Shown piece after piece: positions 52,421-63,328 of a stretch of 64,000 bases of DNA. Both the position numbers and the translations under genes were made by a program. The first letter of the stretch is position 1. Each line of letters opens with the position of its first letter. The notes under the pieces were generated by a model, which searched no databases, was not told the DNA's origin, and was given only the letters and a program-made list of their open reading frames with translations. The stretch covers positions 127,210,532-127,274,531 of the forward strand of contig NC_055996.1 in the NCBI RefSeq assembly GCF_018446385.1, in the 5' to 3' direction. The stretch is from Zingiber officinale (Eukaryota; Streptophyta; Magnoliopsida; Zingiberales; Zingiberaceae).

Positions 52421-55400
52421 TTACATTCTACAAAGTCCCAAAGACTTTACATGTTCTTTAAATGACTCTTTAGTCATTGGCTTAGTAAAAGGATCTGCAA
52501 GCATAACACGTGTAGGGACATACTCAAGAATGACTTTTCTTTTAGCCACAATATCCCTTACAAAATTATATTTAATTTCTATATGCTTGCCTTTGCTATG
52601 ATATTTGGGATCCTTGGAAAAAGCTATTGCAGCTTGACTGTCACAGTAGACAGTTACTGGACTCCCACTGTTAGAGTGTATACTAAAAGTCTAGCTTTTG
52701 GTATAAACATTTATCTAGAAATAAGAATCACATTGGTCAAATAACTACATTTATGATAAAAGTAGTTGTTCAATTAATTTATATTGTAGATAACATGGTG
52801 TGTGGTGTCACACACAGAAGATCATGTTATCAGTACCTTATAAATTATAAACAGTAGCTCACGACCAAAATGGAAAGGAACAAACCATTAGAAGGTCGTA
52901 GTGTAATTAGGTATCAGTTTATCTTGACTGTATAATTACACTAGTACACTTAGAGTGTATTGAGTAGGACCATTTGAGGTCGTTTCTTTTATACTGATTT
53001 TATAAAGAAACAAAGACCTCGGTTATTATGGAAGTGTGTACTCTTAATCCTAATATAATAACAAGCACATATATTTGATATTTATTTCTTTAATTTATCA
53101 ATGGGTGAGATTTAGTTCGATGAATCAATAAGCCCGATAAGTTGGGAAATGATATCACTTATAGTGTGTGTTGTTGATTATAGAAGGAAACTGTGTCCTA
53201 GTAATCTAGGTTGAGAATGTCCCAAGAGGAGCTCATAAGGATTGTCATGTTAAACCTGCAGGGTGGACTTAGTCCGACATGGCGATGAAGTTGAGTGGTA
53301 CTACTCTTGGAGCTAGATATTAATTAAGTGAGTTGTCAGTAACTTACTTAATTAGTGGACATTTGTTATCTTAAACACAGGGAGACTAACACACTCATAA
53401 TAAGAAGGAGCCCAAAATGTAATTTGGGATTGGTGCGGTAGTTCAATAATAGTTCTCTAGTGGAATGAATTATTATTGATAAAATTAAGTTGTGTGTTCG
53501 GGGCGAACACGGGATGCTTAATTTTATCGGGAGACCAAAACCAATTCCTCCTCTCGGTCCCTATCGTAGCCTCTAGTATATAGAGATTTATACCCACCGC
53601 ATACCCACCTTCTTACCCATCCAATGGGGCCGGCCAAGCTAGCTTGGAACCCAAGCTAGGGCCGGCCAAGACCAAGTGGATGAGTTAAGTTGGTGGCCGG
53701 CCAAAGCTTGGGTCCCAAGCTTAGGTGGCCGGCCACTAGAATATTAAAAAGGATTTTTATTAAAATGATTTCTTATGTGGATATCATGTTTTTAAAAGAG
53801 AGTTTAAAAATTAAAAATTTCCTTTTATAGCTTTCTACAAAAGATTAAGAGAAGAGATTAATCTCTTTCCTTATTTGTAGTTTAAAAGGATGGTTTTAAT
53901 TTTTGGTAAAACTTTCCTTATTTGTAAATCATCTATATGTTTAAAGAGAGTTTAAAATTTGAAATCTTTCCTTATTTGTTGATTAAAGGAGGATTTTAAA
54001 TTTTAAGAAAACTTTCCTTTTAAATCATGTTCATGATTTAAAGAAAGTTTAAAAATTAAATATTCTCTTTATAAGTTTCTACAAAAAATTAAGAAAAGAT
54101 TTGATATCTTTCCTTATTTGTAGATTAAAGAGATTTTAATTTTTAGAGATAACTTTCTTTTATCCACATGTTTAGAAGAAAGATTTTAATTTATTAAATT
54201 TCCTTTTTATAAACCAATCATGAAGGGATAAAATTATTGAGAAATTTTATAAAATTTCGGAAGCAAATAAGGAAGTTTTAATTGGTGTTTAAAATTTTAT
54301 TTGCTTGGAGTTTTTATTGTGGCCGACCATTATAAAATTGAGAAAGGAAATTATTTTAATTAAATAAATTTTCCTTTTCAATGGCAAAAGAATTAAGGAA
54401 GTTTTTATTAAAATTTCCTTATTTGCCAAGATCAAGGATTATAAAAGAGGGGTAGAGGAGGCTTCATGGCTAACGAATCTATTCTATTTTTCTCCCTCTT
54501 TTCTTCTTCTTGTGTGGCCTGCCCTTTCTCCCTTCTTCTCTTTTGGTGGCCGAACCATACATCTCTTGGAGCTCTTGTTGGTGGCCGGACCTAGGAAGGA
54601 GAAGAAGAAGAGGAGGAAGCCTCATCTTGAAGATCCCTTGGAGTATTGGTGGTGATCAAGTTCTTCTTCCTTGGAGGTGGTTCTTCTTGTGGCCGAACCT
54701 TGCTTGGAGAAGAAGAAGGTGCGTGGTGGTTCTCGTTTCGGAAGATCGTCGCCCACACGACGTCCGGGATAAGAAGAGGAATACGGTAGAAGATCAAGAG
54801 GTTTTTCTAAAAGGTATAACTAGTAATTTTTCTTTCCGCATCATACTAGTTATTTTTGGAAATAATACCAAATACAAGAGGCTTACGTTCTAGTGTTTCG
54901 AATATGGTTTTTCGAAGTTGTGTTCTTTTGTTTCTTTCTTTTCCTTGTGATTTGATTGTTCTCTTTGGTTAACCTAAAGTTATTTTAGGAAATTAAATAT
55001 TAGCTTTCTATTAAAGGTTTTGTCTAGTCGGTGGTGGTTGCTCCCATATCCAAGAAGGCCATGTGCCTCGCCACGTCAGTACTGGGAACCTTTTATGGAA
55101 ATTAATATTTAATGGAATTAATAACTTAAGGAGACTTGGGTCGAACGTGTTAAGTTCCGCAGGAGATCCAAGTCAAAACCTAAAAGAACAAATAGATTAA
55201 GTTTTGGATCAAACGTGTTAAGTTCCGCAGGCGATCCAAAATTTAATTTAAAAGAACACATGGTAGCTAGGAAAAGGTTCAGACCTTTGTACAAAATTTT
55301 TGTACAGTGGAACCTATAGGTTTTCCGAGTAGCAACCAACACCCACTATCCTCAGCAATTTTCAGATGCTTCAGAAACCTTCTCAACCAGACTGCTTCTT

Positions 55401-58174
55401 GCACAGCTGCTGAACATGTCACATATTCAGCTTCCATAGTCGACAAAGCTACACAAGCTTGTTTCTTGATGTTCCAGGAGATGGCGCCACCATTCAGCAA
55501 GAATGCATAGCCTGATGTGGATTTTCTATCATTCAGGTCTCCAGCCCAATCTGCATCTGAATAACCTTTCAGACTCATATCTGATCCTTGAAAACAGAGA
55601 CAATAATCTGTTGTCGCCTTCAGATATCTGAATATCCTTTTTACTGCCTTCCAGTGTCTCGGTCCTGGATTTGACTGGAAGCGACTGACCAAGCCCACAA
55701 CATAGCTGATATCGGGACGTGTACACAACATAGTGTACATCAAACTACCAATAGCACTGGCATATGGTTTTTTATTCATCTCAGCTATTTCCTCTGGAGT
55801 TTTAGGACACATACTCTTGCTCAACACAGTACCTTTCACAATAGGTGTATGTTCTATGTTGCAATTAGACATGCTGAAATGATGTAACATCTTATTTATA
55901 TAAGACTCTTGTGACAGACCCAAAAGTCTTTTAGGACGATCTCTTATGATCTTCACCCCTAAGATGTATTCAGCTTCTCCCATATCTGTTGTATCAAATT
56001 GTGATGACAGCCACTTCTTGACTTCATTCACATATTCTATGTCATTTCCAGCTATCAACATATCATCAACATATAATGATAAAATGACATACTTTCCTTT
56101 TTCCCTTTTTAGGAAAACACAATGATCCTCATTGATCATCTCAAAATCATAAGATAAAACGACTTCGTTAAATCTTATGTTCCATTGTCTTGACGCTTGC
56201 TTTAGCCCATATATAGACTTTCTAAGTCTACATACTTTTTGCTCTTGGCCTTCAGCAATGAAACCTTCTGGTTGAACCATATAGATTTCTTCGTCAAGAT
56301 TACCATTAAGGAAAGCGGTTTTTACATCCATTTGATGTAATTCTAAGTCATAATGTGCCACAAAGGTCAAAATAACTCTTATTGATACAAATTTCACTAC
56401 GGGAGAAAATGTCTGTTCAAAGTCAATACCCTCCATTTGGGTATATCCTTTTGCTACTAAACGAGCTTTGTATCTGTTAATCGATCCATCTGCTTTCCTC
56501 TTTATTTTGAGAATCCATTTATTCCCAATAGCCCTTCGGCCTGGAGGAAGATCGACTAAGTCCCAAACATGATTTTGAAACATGGACTCCATCTCTTCAA
56601 CCATTGCAGCTTTCCATTTTTCTCTAACTCTACATCCCAATGCTTCCTCAATGGATTGAGGCTCGTCGTCGTCAATTGGAAGTGTAACTAATGCCTCATT
56701 CTCAATATCAAACCTCTTCTTAGATTTGATCTTACGAACACTTCTCCGTAAGTTGGGTTGTTGAGAAGTCAACTCATGACTCGGCATATCACTCCCACTC
56801 GGTTGACTAGACTCAGGTATCCCTTTTGACACCTCTCTTGTTGATAATATCTCATCCTCCTCAAATAGAGGAACATCACCTCTGATTGGGAACTCTGTTT
56901 CGAGAAAAGTCACATCTCTCGAGTCTATTTCGGAGATGGTTCCATCTAGTTGCTCACCTATGAAAACATAACCTTTGGAGGTCTCATGATATCTTATAAA
57001 GATACATTTCTTACCTCTAGGCCCTAGTTTTCCATACTTGTGAGAACTATCATGAACATAAGCAGCTGCCCCCCAGGGTCTCAGATTACTCAAATCTGGT
57101 TTCCTGCCTGTCCAACGTTCATATGGGGTAGATGGAACTGACTTTGAAGGCACTTTGTTAAGTACATAGGCTGCAGTTAATAATGCATCTCCCCAATAGG
57201 AGATTGGCCAATTAGCTTGCGCCATCATAGACCTAACCATTTCAAGAAGAGTCCTATTTCTTCTTTCAGCTACCCCATTTTGCTGTGGAGTTCCAGGGAT
57301 TGTTAACTGTCTAATAATCCCTCTATCATTACATATTGTCTTGAACATATCAGACAAATACTCCCCTCCACGGTCAGTGCGTAAAGCCTTAACTTTACGT
57401 TCTGTTTGATTCTCAACCTCGTTCATATAACGAATGAAGCAATCTAATGCTTCATATTTGTGAGAAATCAAATACACATTACCGAACCTAGAGAAATCAT
57501 CAATAAATGTAATGAAATAGGAAGCTCCATGTCTAGCCTTCACATTCATTAGACCACAAATGTCCGAATGAATTAACTGCAATGTCGATTCAGATCTAAT
57601 AGCCTTACCAAATGGTTTCCTAATTGCTTTTCCAGCAAGACAATGCTCACATATAGACAATTGAATCTTAGCTCGAGTGCCCAATAGACCCTCTCTAGCT
57701 AACCGATTCATACGTTCTTGTCCTATGTGTCCTAATCTAGCATGCCAAACCTCATCAGTTATATCTGCATCACTAGTTAAAGCAATGCTTGAAAAACAAC
57801 CATCAATAGCATAATTGACATCTGGTTCTACATCAAGAACCATAAAATCATTTGTTAAAAAACCATATCCGATTAACACTGAGTCAATCTTAAGTTCAAC
57901 AGACCGACTGTAAAAATTAATACAATACCCTAAATCAAGAAGACACGTAACGGAAACAAGATTCCGTCGAATTTCAGGTGCATACAGGACATCATGTAGA
58001 AATAAAACTCTACCACCACGTAGGTTGAGTTTGCAAGTGTCGACTCCTTTGACTTCAACTCTTGCATTATTTCCCACATAGATCCACTTGTTGCCAGCTG
58101 GTACACGACGGTACTCAACAAATGTAACTCGTTCCCGAGCTACATGGTTGGTTGCTCCCGAATCTATAATCCAC
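52421..58174 (-). pseudogene. Copia pol, intact frame but split by a solo LTR
   Basis: Reading from about 58174: protease IIDSGATNHV; pre-integrase EVWHARLGHIGQ; integrase with TDRGGEYLS and TPQQNGVAERRNRTLLEM; RT with QMDVKTAFLNGNLDEEIYM and YVDDMLIAG; RNase H with GYSDADWAGD, KSTSGYAFLL and MEAEYV. At 55342 a solo LTR interrupts it. Reading resumes at 52668 with VTVYCDSQAAIAFSKDPKYH and ends at the TAA at 52423-52421. The two halves join in frame (EDSG then SPVTV) once the LTR and one target copy are removed. Gag and pol are in different frames, with the change near 58185. The products would be protease, integrase and reverse transcriptase. Confidence 0.9.
52669..55341 (+). mobile_element. 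Solo LTR of family 'W' (copy D), target duplication CCCAC
   Basis: 2,673 bp; it starts TGTTAGAGTGTATAC and ends GAGTAGCAACCAACA. CCCAC lies at 52664-52668 and 55342-55346. It sits in the copia RNase H coding sequence and is the youngest layer of the nest. A TATA box (TATAAAAG, 54440-54447) on the plus strand suggests plus orientation. Copies B and C share its GC-rich CGGCC patches and its terminal sequence. Confidence 0.9.
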
Positions 58175-59086
58175 AGGATAAAAATCAGCTAACAACACTG
58201 AACTAGCAACAAAATACTCTTGAAAAGAAGACACACTTGGATTTACCTTTTTCTGCTCAGTGCACTCCCGAGCAAAGTGACCCTTTTTGCCACAGTTAAA
58301 ACAAGTCAACTTGTTTTTAGGTTTCTTTCCAGTCTTCTTGGCTATCTTCTTGATTGGGACTTGTCCCACAACAGCAGCTTCCCTCTTCTTTCCATTCTCT
58401 TTCTTGAACCATTTCTTTTTCTTGGATCCATATGATCCAGCAGAACTTACAGCCACATAGGCTTGTCCAGAAATCCTTGCAGATTCAACTCTCTCCGCCT
58501 CCAATTCTACATGGCGTGAGACATCAGTGAAAGTCTTGATACTCTCACTGTGAGTTAAGGTCTGCTTCATGGTCTCCCAAGAATCTGGAAGTGAACGAAT
58601 AACTGCTTGAACTTGTTGTTCATCAGTCAACTCATGACCAGCAGTTTTAAGCTCCCGAATCATGTTCGACATCTCCCTGAGGTGTTGAACCATTGACATA
58701 TTCGGACGCTTTTTATAGCTGTCAAATTTAATTGTCAGCTGTCGAAGCTTGCTCAGACTTACTCCACTGTATTTTTCTTTAAGGGCAACCCAGATTTCAT
58801 GAGCCGTAAGATATGACTCATATTCAAAAGTTAGGTCGTCTACCATTGAACTAATCAATATACCCTTTGCAGTGGAGTCCTTTTTCTTCCATGCCTTATA
58901 GGCATCAAGATCTCGTCTGTGTTGTGCAGTGGGACCATCTACAGGTACTTCCATAACCTGATTTACAGCCTCTAGAACTTCTTGTTCCTCAAGTACATAT
59001 TGTATCCTAAGGTGCCAGATCTTATAGTTATCCCCATTAAGTTTTTCACCTTTGTTGAGTTCAGCTATTACGTTTTTAGTTGTCAT
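58115..59086 (-). CDS. Copia Gag
   Basis: 323 codons from the ATG at 59086. The N-terminal part (NGDNYKIWHLRIQYVLEEQE; LTHSESIKTFTDVSRHVELE) is the plant copia UBN2/gag-polypeptide domain. A single zinc knuckle, CFNCGKKGHFARECTE, follows a Lys-rich stretch. The frame ends shortly after the protease begins in another frame (change near 58185), which is either an expression signal or a mutation. It would assemble the cytoplasmic particle. This copy has no internal stop. Confidence 0.85.
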   Translation of the reverse strand: MTTKNVIAELNKGEKLNGDNYKIWHLRIQYVLEEQEVLEAVNQVMEVPVDGPTAQHRRDLDAYKAWKKKDSTAKGILISSMVDDLTFEYESYLTAHEIWVALKEKYSGVSLSKLRQLTIKFDSYKKRPNMSMVQHLREMSNMIRELKTAGHELTDEQQVQAVIRSLPDSWETMKQTLTHSESIKTFTDVSRHVELEAERVESARISGQAYVAVSSAGSYGSKKKKWFKKENGKKREAAVVGQVPIKKIAKKTGKKPKNKLTCFNCGKKGHFARECTEQKKVNPSVSSFQEYFVASSVLLADFYPVDYRFGSNQPCSSGTSYIC

Positions 59087-59090
59087 AATC

Positions 59091-59526
59091 TATCATAAAT
59101 AAACACATTATTTAGTATTCAGTGTAAATCATATGTATGCAATTTATGATTGACTTAATATTACTTTGAATTGGTTTACAAAATCAAGTGACAACTATGT
59201 TTTCACTCATCATCCGTATGACCAATCAAATTAATATTAATCAATTCTATTACATACATCCCAACAAATGAACTAATCATTTATAATATCATGAATTCAT
59301 TAATTAAATGAACTAATCATTTAATATATCATATTTTTTTAATTAAATGAACTAATCATTTAATATATCATGAACTAATCATGCATCATGTCAAGCAAAC
59401 AGCATAAATAAATGAACATATCATTAATATAAAATTATGCTGCAAATTGTTAACATATAATCAACTGACATGAATGAAATAGACTAACTATTGTTCATAC
59501 AAAATGACAATAAAAATAACAGAACT
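59091..59526 (-). repeat. Spacer with short direct repeats between the upstream ORF and gag
   Basis: AT-rich sequence. AAATGAACTAATCATTTAAT recurs about four times between 59265 and 59390. No coding sequence. Confidence 0.5.
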
Positions 59527-60093
59527 CTAATAAACTAGATAGGCAACTACCACTCTCACTAGGACAGACACTAGTGCAGTGGCTAATCTAATCCCTCTCA
59601 GCCTGGACTCATTTGGGGTAATCCCAGGCAAGACAACTTCAAGATTTTCAATTGGATCCCACACACACTCTCCCAGATCCTCTTCAGATTCATCTGGATC
59701 TTCAGGCTCTTCTGAATGCTCTTCAGATTCTTCTAGATCCTCCTCTAGAGGATCTTCAGGATCTTCTGAATCCTCTTCAGATTCATCTGGATCCTCCTCT
59801 GGGTCTTCAGGATCCCAATAGAGATGAAGCAACTGTCTGCACATCTCTGAGTACGAGATGTGTCCATCATAATCATCCCAAAGTTGGAATGCTATCTGCC
59901 TAAGGTTTTCTGGCAGTGAATAGACTAGAGCAAATCTTCTGTGTGTGTCTTCTACTGGAAATTCTTCTCGCTCGAGTTTCCAGAACAACCGATCGAGCCG
60001 ACCAATAAGCCATCCGAGTCCTAGAACAGGGTCGAAATCAAGCTCCTTAATCTCCTCCCAAAGCTCATGTTGTCGTAAATCACGACTAGCCAT
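59527..60093 (-). CDS. Extra ORF between 5' LTR and gag of the copia element
   Basis: 188 codons from the ATG at 60093 (MASRDLRQHELWEEI); an in-frame ATG further upstream is less likely. The N-terminal half is globular-looking (ALVYSLPENLRQIAFQLWDD; SYSEMCRQLLHLYWD). The middle is a strongly acidic tract of diverged DPEDPEE/SEEDSE units (about 95-150 in the protein). The C-terminus has a hydrophobic stretch LATALVSVLVRVVVAYLVY that could span a membrane. It lies on the gag-pol strand, in the leader of about 2.3 kb. Canonical copia elements have no such gene. I recognise no family. The acidic repeats could also mark a satellite-like tract that stays open by chance, but an uninterrupted frame with a start and a structured N-terminus argues for a protein. 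Confidence 0.55.
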   Translation of the reverse strand: MASRDLRQHELWEEIKELDFDPVLGLGWLIGRLDRLFWKLEREEFPVEDTHRRFALVYSLPENLRQIAFQLWDDYDGHISYSEMCRQLLHLYWDPEDPEEDPDESEEDSEDPEDPLEEDLEESEEHSEEPEDPDESEEDLGECVWDPIENLEVVLPGITPNESRLRGIRLATALVSVLVRVVVAYLVY

Positions 60094-60144
60094 ATGAAAA
60101 ATTGAAAATAAATAAGTCAGTACAAAACCGACTAACCAGTACAA

Positions 60145-61400
60145 AACCGGCTTATTTCAATTTATACAGGCATAGTACCAACATAATAAATTAAGAAAAA
60201 CAAATCTTCTCGATTTTCAGGAGTTTAAGTCAACAATTAGAACTAATCTAATTGGCCAGACCCATCGGATTAGGGATCCAGATCCTAAGCTTGGTCCAAT
60301 GTCCTTAATTAGAACTAATCTAATTGGACAAGGATTTTGTGCCTATGTCCTGTTACCTTTTCTCTAAGTTCATTTCTACCAATTTCATACTTATTGATCA
60401 AACTCAGATCCGTTTGATCAAACCAATGCCCATTGATTTAAGTCCGACCAATTAGAACAAATCTAATTGTTTTGATCAAATCTGATCCAATAGAACAAAT
60501 CTGGTCATTTGATCATATTTGGTTCAAGTCCAATTAATCAACCCAAATTTATTTGGGATTGGATCAAATTGGTTTAATTAAACCCAATGATTTAATCTAA
60601 ACCGGGTCTAATTGGACCAACCAGTTTAAACCCATATAATTAATTAAAAAATGAACCAATAATCCTAATTTTAATTAATTTCACCATGCATATAAATTTT
60701 TTTTTTTCAAAACACAGGAGTTTAAAATTTTTGCATATATAAAAAAAATATACGAAACTAAAAGTTTCTTTTTTTTTATATTTAATTGCATGCAGCAATT
60801 TCACTCACGTTTTTTTTTTTAAACACGTAAGCTTTAAAATCTATGCATGAAACCAATTCTCTATTCTGTTCGAAATTAAAAAATTTTGTTTTCATTTTTT
60901 TTAAATAGAACTTATCCTATTAAAAAAAACGAACAACGTGCCTCCGTTTTCTCCGCCGCACCCACGTCCGCTCGTCGAGCACATCGTGCACATTGCGCAC
61001 GCCGCACACGCTGCCACGCCGCCTTCTTCAATCACACCGCGTAAACCGCCCACGCCGCCACGGACACGGTCGCCGGTCAAACTGGAAATTATCGCCAGCC
61101 TCTGCCGGTGGTAGCCGGTTCTTTCCAGCACCAAAAACCAATCAATTTTAGGCTCGACGAGATTGCCGACAGTGGTTCTGACTGTTCTAGCCACCAACAC
61201 ATAGCCGGCCAGCCAGGACGCCAACAACGGCCACGGACTGCCATCGCCGGTAAATCCAGCGGTAGCGATTTTACAAATTGGGCACAACGTGTATGCTACG
61301 ACACATTAGTCGTGCAAAACAGCGCCGGGAAATGACAAAACGAGAAAGCATTCAAATGACAATTTCATAATTCGTCTATAAACATTTAGAAATAACTACG
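60145..61400 (-). other. Copia leader, non-coding part
   Basis: This is the 5' leader after the primer site. 60.2-60.6 kb holds ATTAGAACTAATCTAATTGG-type repeats, and 60.7-60.9 kb holds A/T homopolymers. An open frame at 60901-61287 is GC-rich and compositionally biased, with no domain I recognise, so it is not called as a gene. Confidence 0.5.
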
Positions 61401-61401
61401 C

Positions 61402-61413
61402 GCTCTGATACCA
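61402..61413 (-). other. Primer-binding site of the copia element
   Basis: Minus strand TGGTATCAGAGC, complementary to the 3' end of plant initiator tRNA-Met, one base inside the LTR. Confidence 0.92.
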
Positions 61414-61414
61414 T

Positions 61415-61746
61415 TGTAGAAAATATGTTCTAAATGTATGATAGACGAATTAATTAAATGCGATAAAAACTTACAGCGATCTCCCGCAGATCCGCAATCG
61501 GCAATGACGAAGCTCGCTATCGGAAGAGCGATCACAGGATCAGAAAGCCCTCCGCAATTCCACAAACCAAATCCCGCCGCTTTGGATGTTCTCCTCTTAC
61601 TCTCGTCGCACGATCGCGATTTCACACACCATGAGCCTTGGACGGACCCCCTTTATATAGGGAAATACACTAGGGGCATAATGGACTTTTCCATTATGTG
61701 TAGTGGGGAATATGGGCCACGTTCCCCACTATCCTCATTTCCAACA
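61415..61746 (-). repeat. 5' LTR of the copia element
   Basis: 332 bp; ends TGTAGAAAATATG and CATTTCCAACA. It is almost identical to the 3' LTR at 50847-51175. A minus-strand TATA-like CTATATAAAGG lies near 61660. Confidence 0.92.
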
Positions 61747-61751
61747 TGCAG

Positions 61752-62293
61752 GCCCAACCCCTGTTGAAGCCTAATATGAGACTTTAAATTTCAAACGGAC
61801 ATAACTTTTGACTCGGGATTCGGAATCAGACTTTGTGTGTCGTCACGCATGCAAAATTTGAAAACCTGCGTTTGTTATCAGTAAATCGTAACCATCAAAT
61901 TTTTAGCCATAAATTCTACCATTTAAACCCTTTGGTATTTTTATTTTTATTTTTAGATATTTAAGGTAATTTTCATATTCCTGATATTTTTTAGAGAAGA
62001 TTTATCTTGATTTGTGTCTTGATTTGAATTAATATAGTTATGTTAATTATTTTTTTCTTTTCGGATACAAATATATTTTTTTTATAAAATTGGAATTAAA
62101 ATATGTTAATTATAATTTCTTTTCTTATTTAAGTCTTAGGTTGTAGTTTATATAAGAATTATGTTTATATGTTGAGAGATTAATTCTCTAGTGTTAATAA
62201 AAAGTTTCCTTTTGAAGATTTCTCTTTTTATCTTTTCCTCAATTTTTCTCATCTCGTCAGCCTGTAAGATAATTAATATCTTGCCCGATGTCA
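61752..62293 (+). repeat. Right LTR of the chromovirus-like element, main part
   Basis: It continues from 50839-50846 across the copia insertion: GCCCAACCCCTGTTGAAGCC at the start, ATCTTGCCCGATGTCA at the end. It lacks the 801-bp insertion found in the left LTR. Confidence 0.8.
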
Positions 62294-62480
62294 AAAGTGT
62301 GATGTTAGGACTTGAAATTGAGTGCGAAAGATGTCGACGACTAACTAGAACATGAATGACGTCGAGGCCTAAGATTGAGGCGTGTAGAATATCGACGATT
62401 GAGATCGAGACAAAAATAATGTCGAAATTTAAGATTGAGGCATGGATGAAATTGACGACCAAGGCTGAGCAAGGACGAGC
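62294..62480. repeat. Degenerate minisatellite, right part
   Basis: It continues the array of 44460-44740 (GATGTCGACGACTAACTAGA; AAGATTGAGGC). About four to five diverged units. Confidence 0.5.
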
Positions 62481-63328
62481 TGGGATTTGAGAGCGAAAAA
62501 AATAATGTCTTGTCTTTCGACAGATTATGTCTCCAGACAAATTATATTTTTGAAAACGAATGTACAGAGTAAACTCGATCAAATTTAAATCTTATCTGGC
62601 CTTCATCCTTTGGGTCACATCTGATCCATTTTAACTTTAATTAACAACTCAGCATAGCTTCACGGGGTCGAAGGATTCCATCACATGAATATATATTTAA
62701 TTTCATGGGCTTACTTAAACCTTTATGTTATAACAAGAAAAAAACCACTTTTCGTTTGTTTTTTAAAAATAGAAGAAGGACCATCCCTTCGCAAGCGTCG
62801 CCATTATGAATTAATGGTAAAGCAATCGACCGGTCGACGCTCGACAGTGATGCGTTTGGCTCAGAGACATTAATATGCGCCACAACTGACGCCATTGAAC
62901 CCCATGAATCAACGCTAAACTGGCCATAACCCACTTACTAAATTTCTCCATCTATTCTTCTTCCTTTTTTTAAATTTTGAAAAAAGTGTGTTACTTAGGA
63001 ATCACTCAATTTTTATTCTAAACCAAATTCGCCTTCCACCAACTAAAGAGTCTAGTGGTATTTTCAGTTTGCCCCCACAAAGTCAATATATTGTATAATC
63101 AAGATAAGGATCGATCATAAGGGATAAACTCTGCGGTAGTGTATAATTACTTGAAATATCTGATCATTTGGTGGTACAGTGAAATTTCCCTAACAATTTT
63201 GGTTCTTTGTCCTTCTATTTATGAACCGGGTTCAGAGTATGAACCGGATCGATCGTGTTTGTCGTTATAATCCGCGGCACCTGCCTTTCGATGGAAGGGA
63301 GCATTTGTCCTTCGTTTCGGTAGATCGT
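62481..63328. other. Upstream region of the second Ole e 1-like gene
   Basis: AT-rich sequence without a recognised gene. The open frame of the downstream gene can be extended in frame to an ATG at 63221, but that would place about 36 non-hydrophobic residues before the signal peptide, so this part is taken as promoter and leader. No convincing TATA box. Confidence 0.45.

Larger units (their letters stand above)
50847..61746 (-). mobile_element. Ty1/copia retrotransposon, nearly complete, target duplication TGCAG
   Basis: The minus-strand element has a 5' LTR (61746-61415), a primer site, an extra upstream ORF, gag, pol, a polypurine tract and a 3' LTR (51175-50847). TGCAG lies at 50842-50846 and 61747-61751. 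It is inserted in the right LTR of the chromovirus-like element. Removing the nested solo LTR (52669-55341) leaves about 8.2 kb. The two LTRs differ by about seven substitutions and one 3-bp indel by eye, so it is a young insertion. Confidence 0.92.
44741..62293 (+). mobile_element. Decayed chromovirus-like Ty3 element hosting nested insertions
   Basis: The left LTR is 44741-46106. The right LTR is 50839-50846 continued at 61752-62293 after a copia insertion. The internal region (46107-50838) has a primer site pairing with initiator tRNA-Met (TGGTATCAGAGA), gag, RT, RNase H and integrase remnants. The LTRs align end to end once insertions are removed (about 565 and 550 bp). Flanks GAGGT (left) and AAAGT (right) could be a target duplication with two G/A changes. 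It contains a Harbinger-like insertion, a 412-bp solo LTR and an 8-kb copia element. Confidence 0.8.

Noticed and set aside
60901-61287. 128-codon minus-strand frame with many Cys, Gly and Arg
   Set aside because: It lies in the copia leader next to the primer site. Biased composition and no motif.
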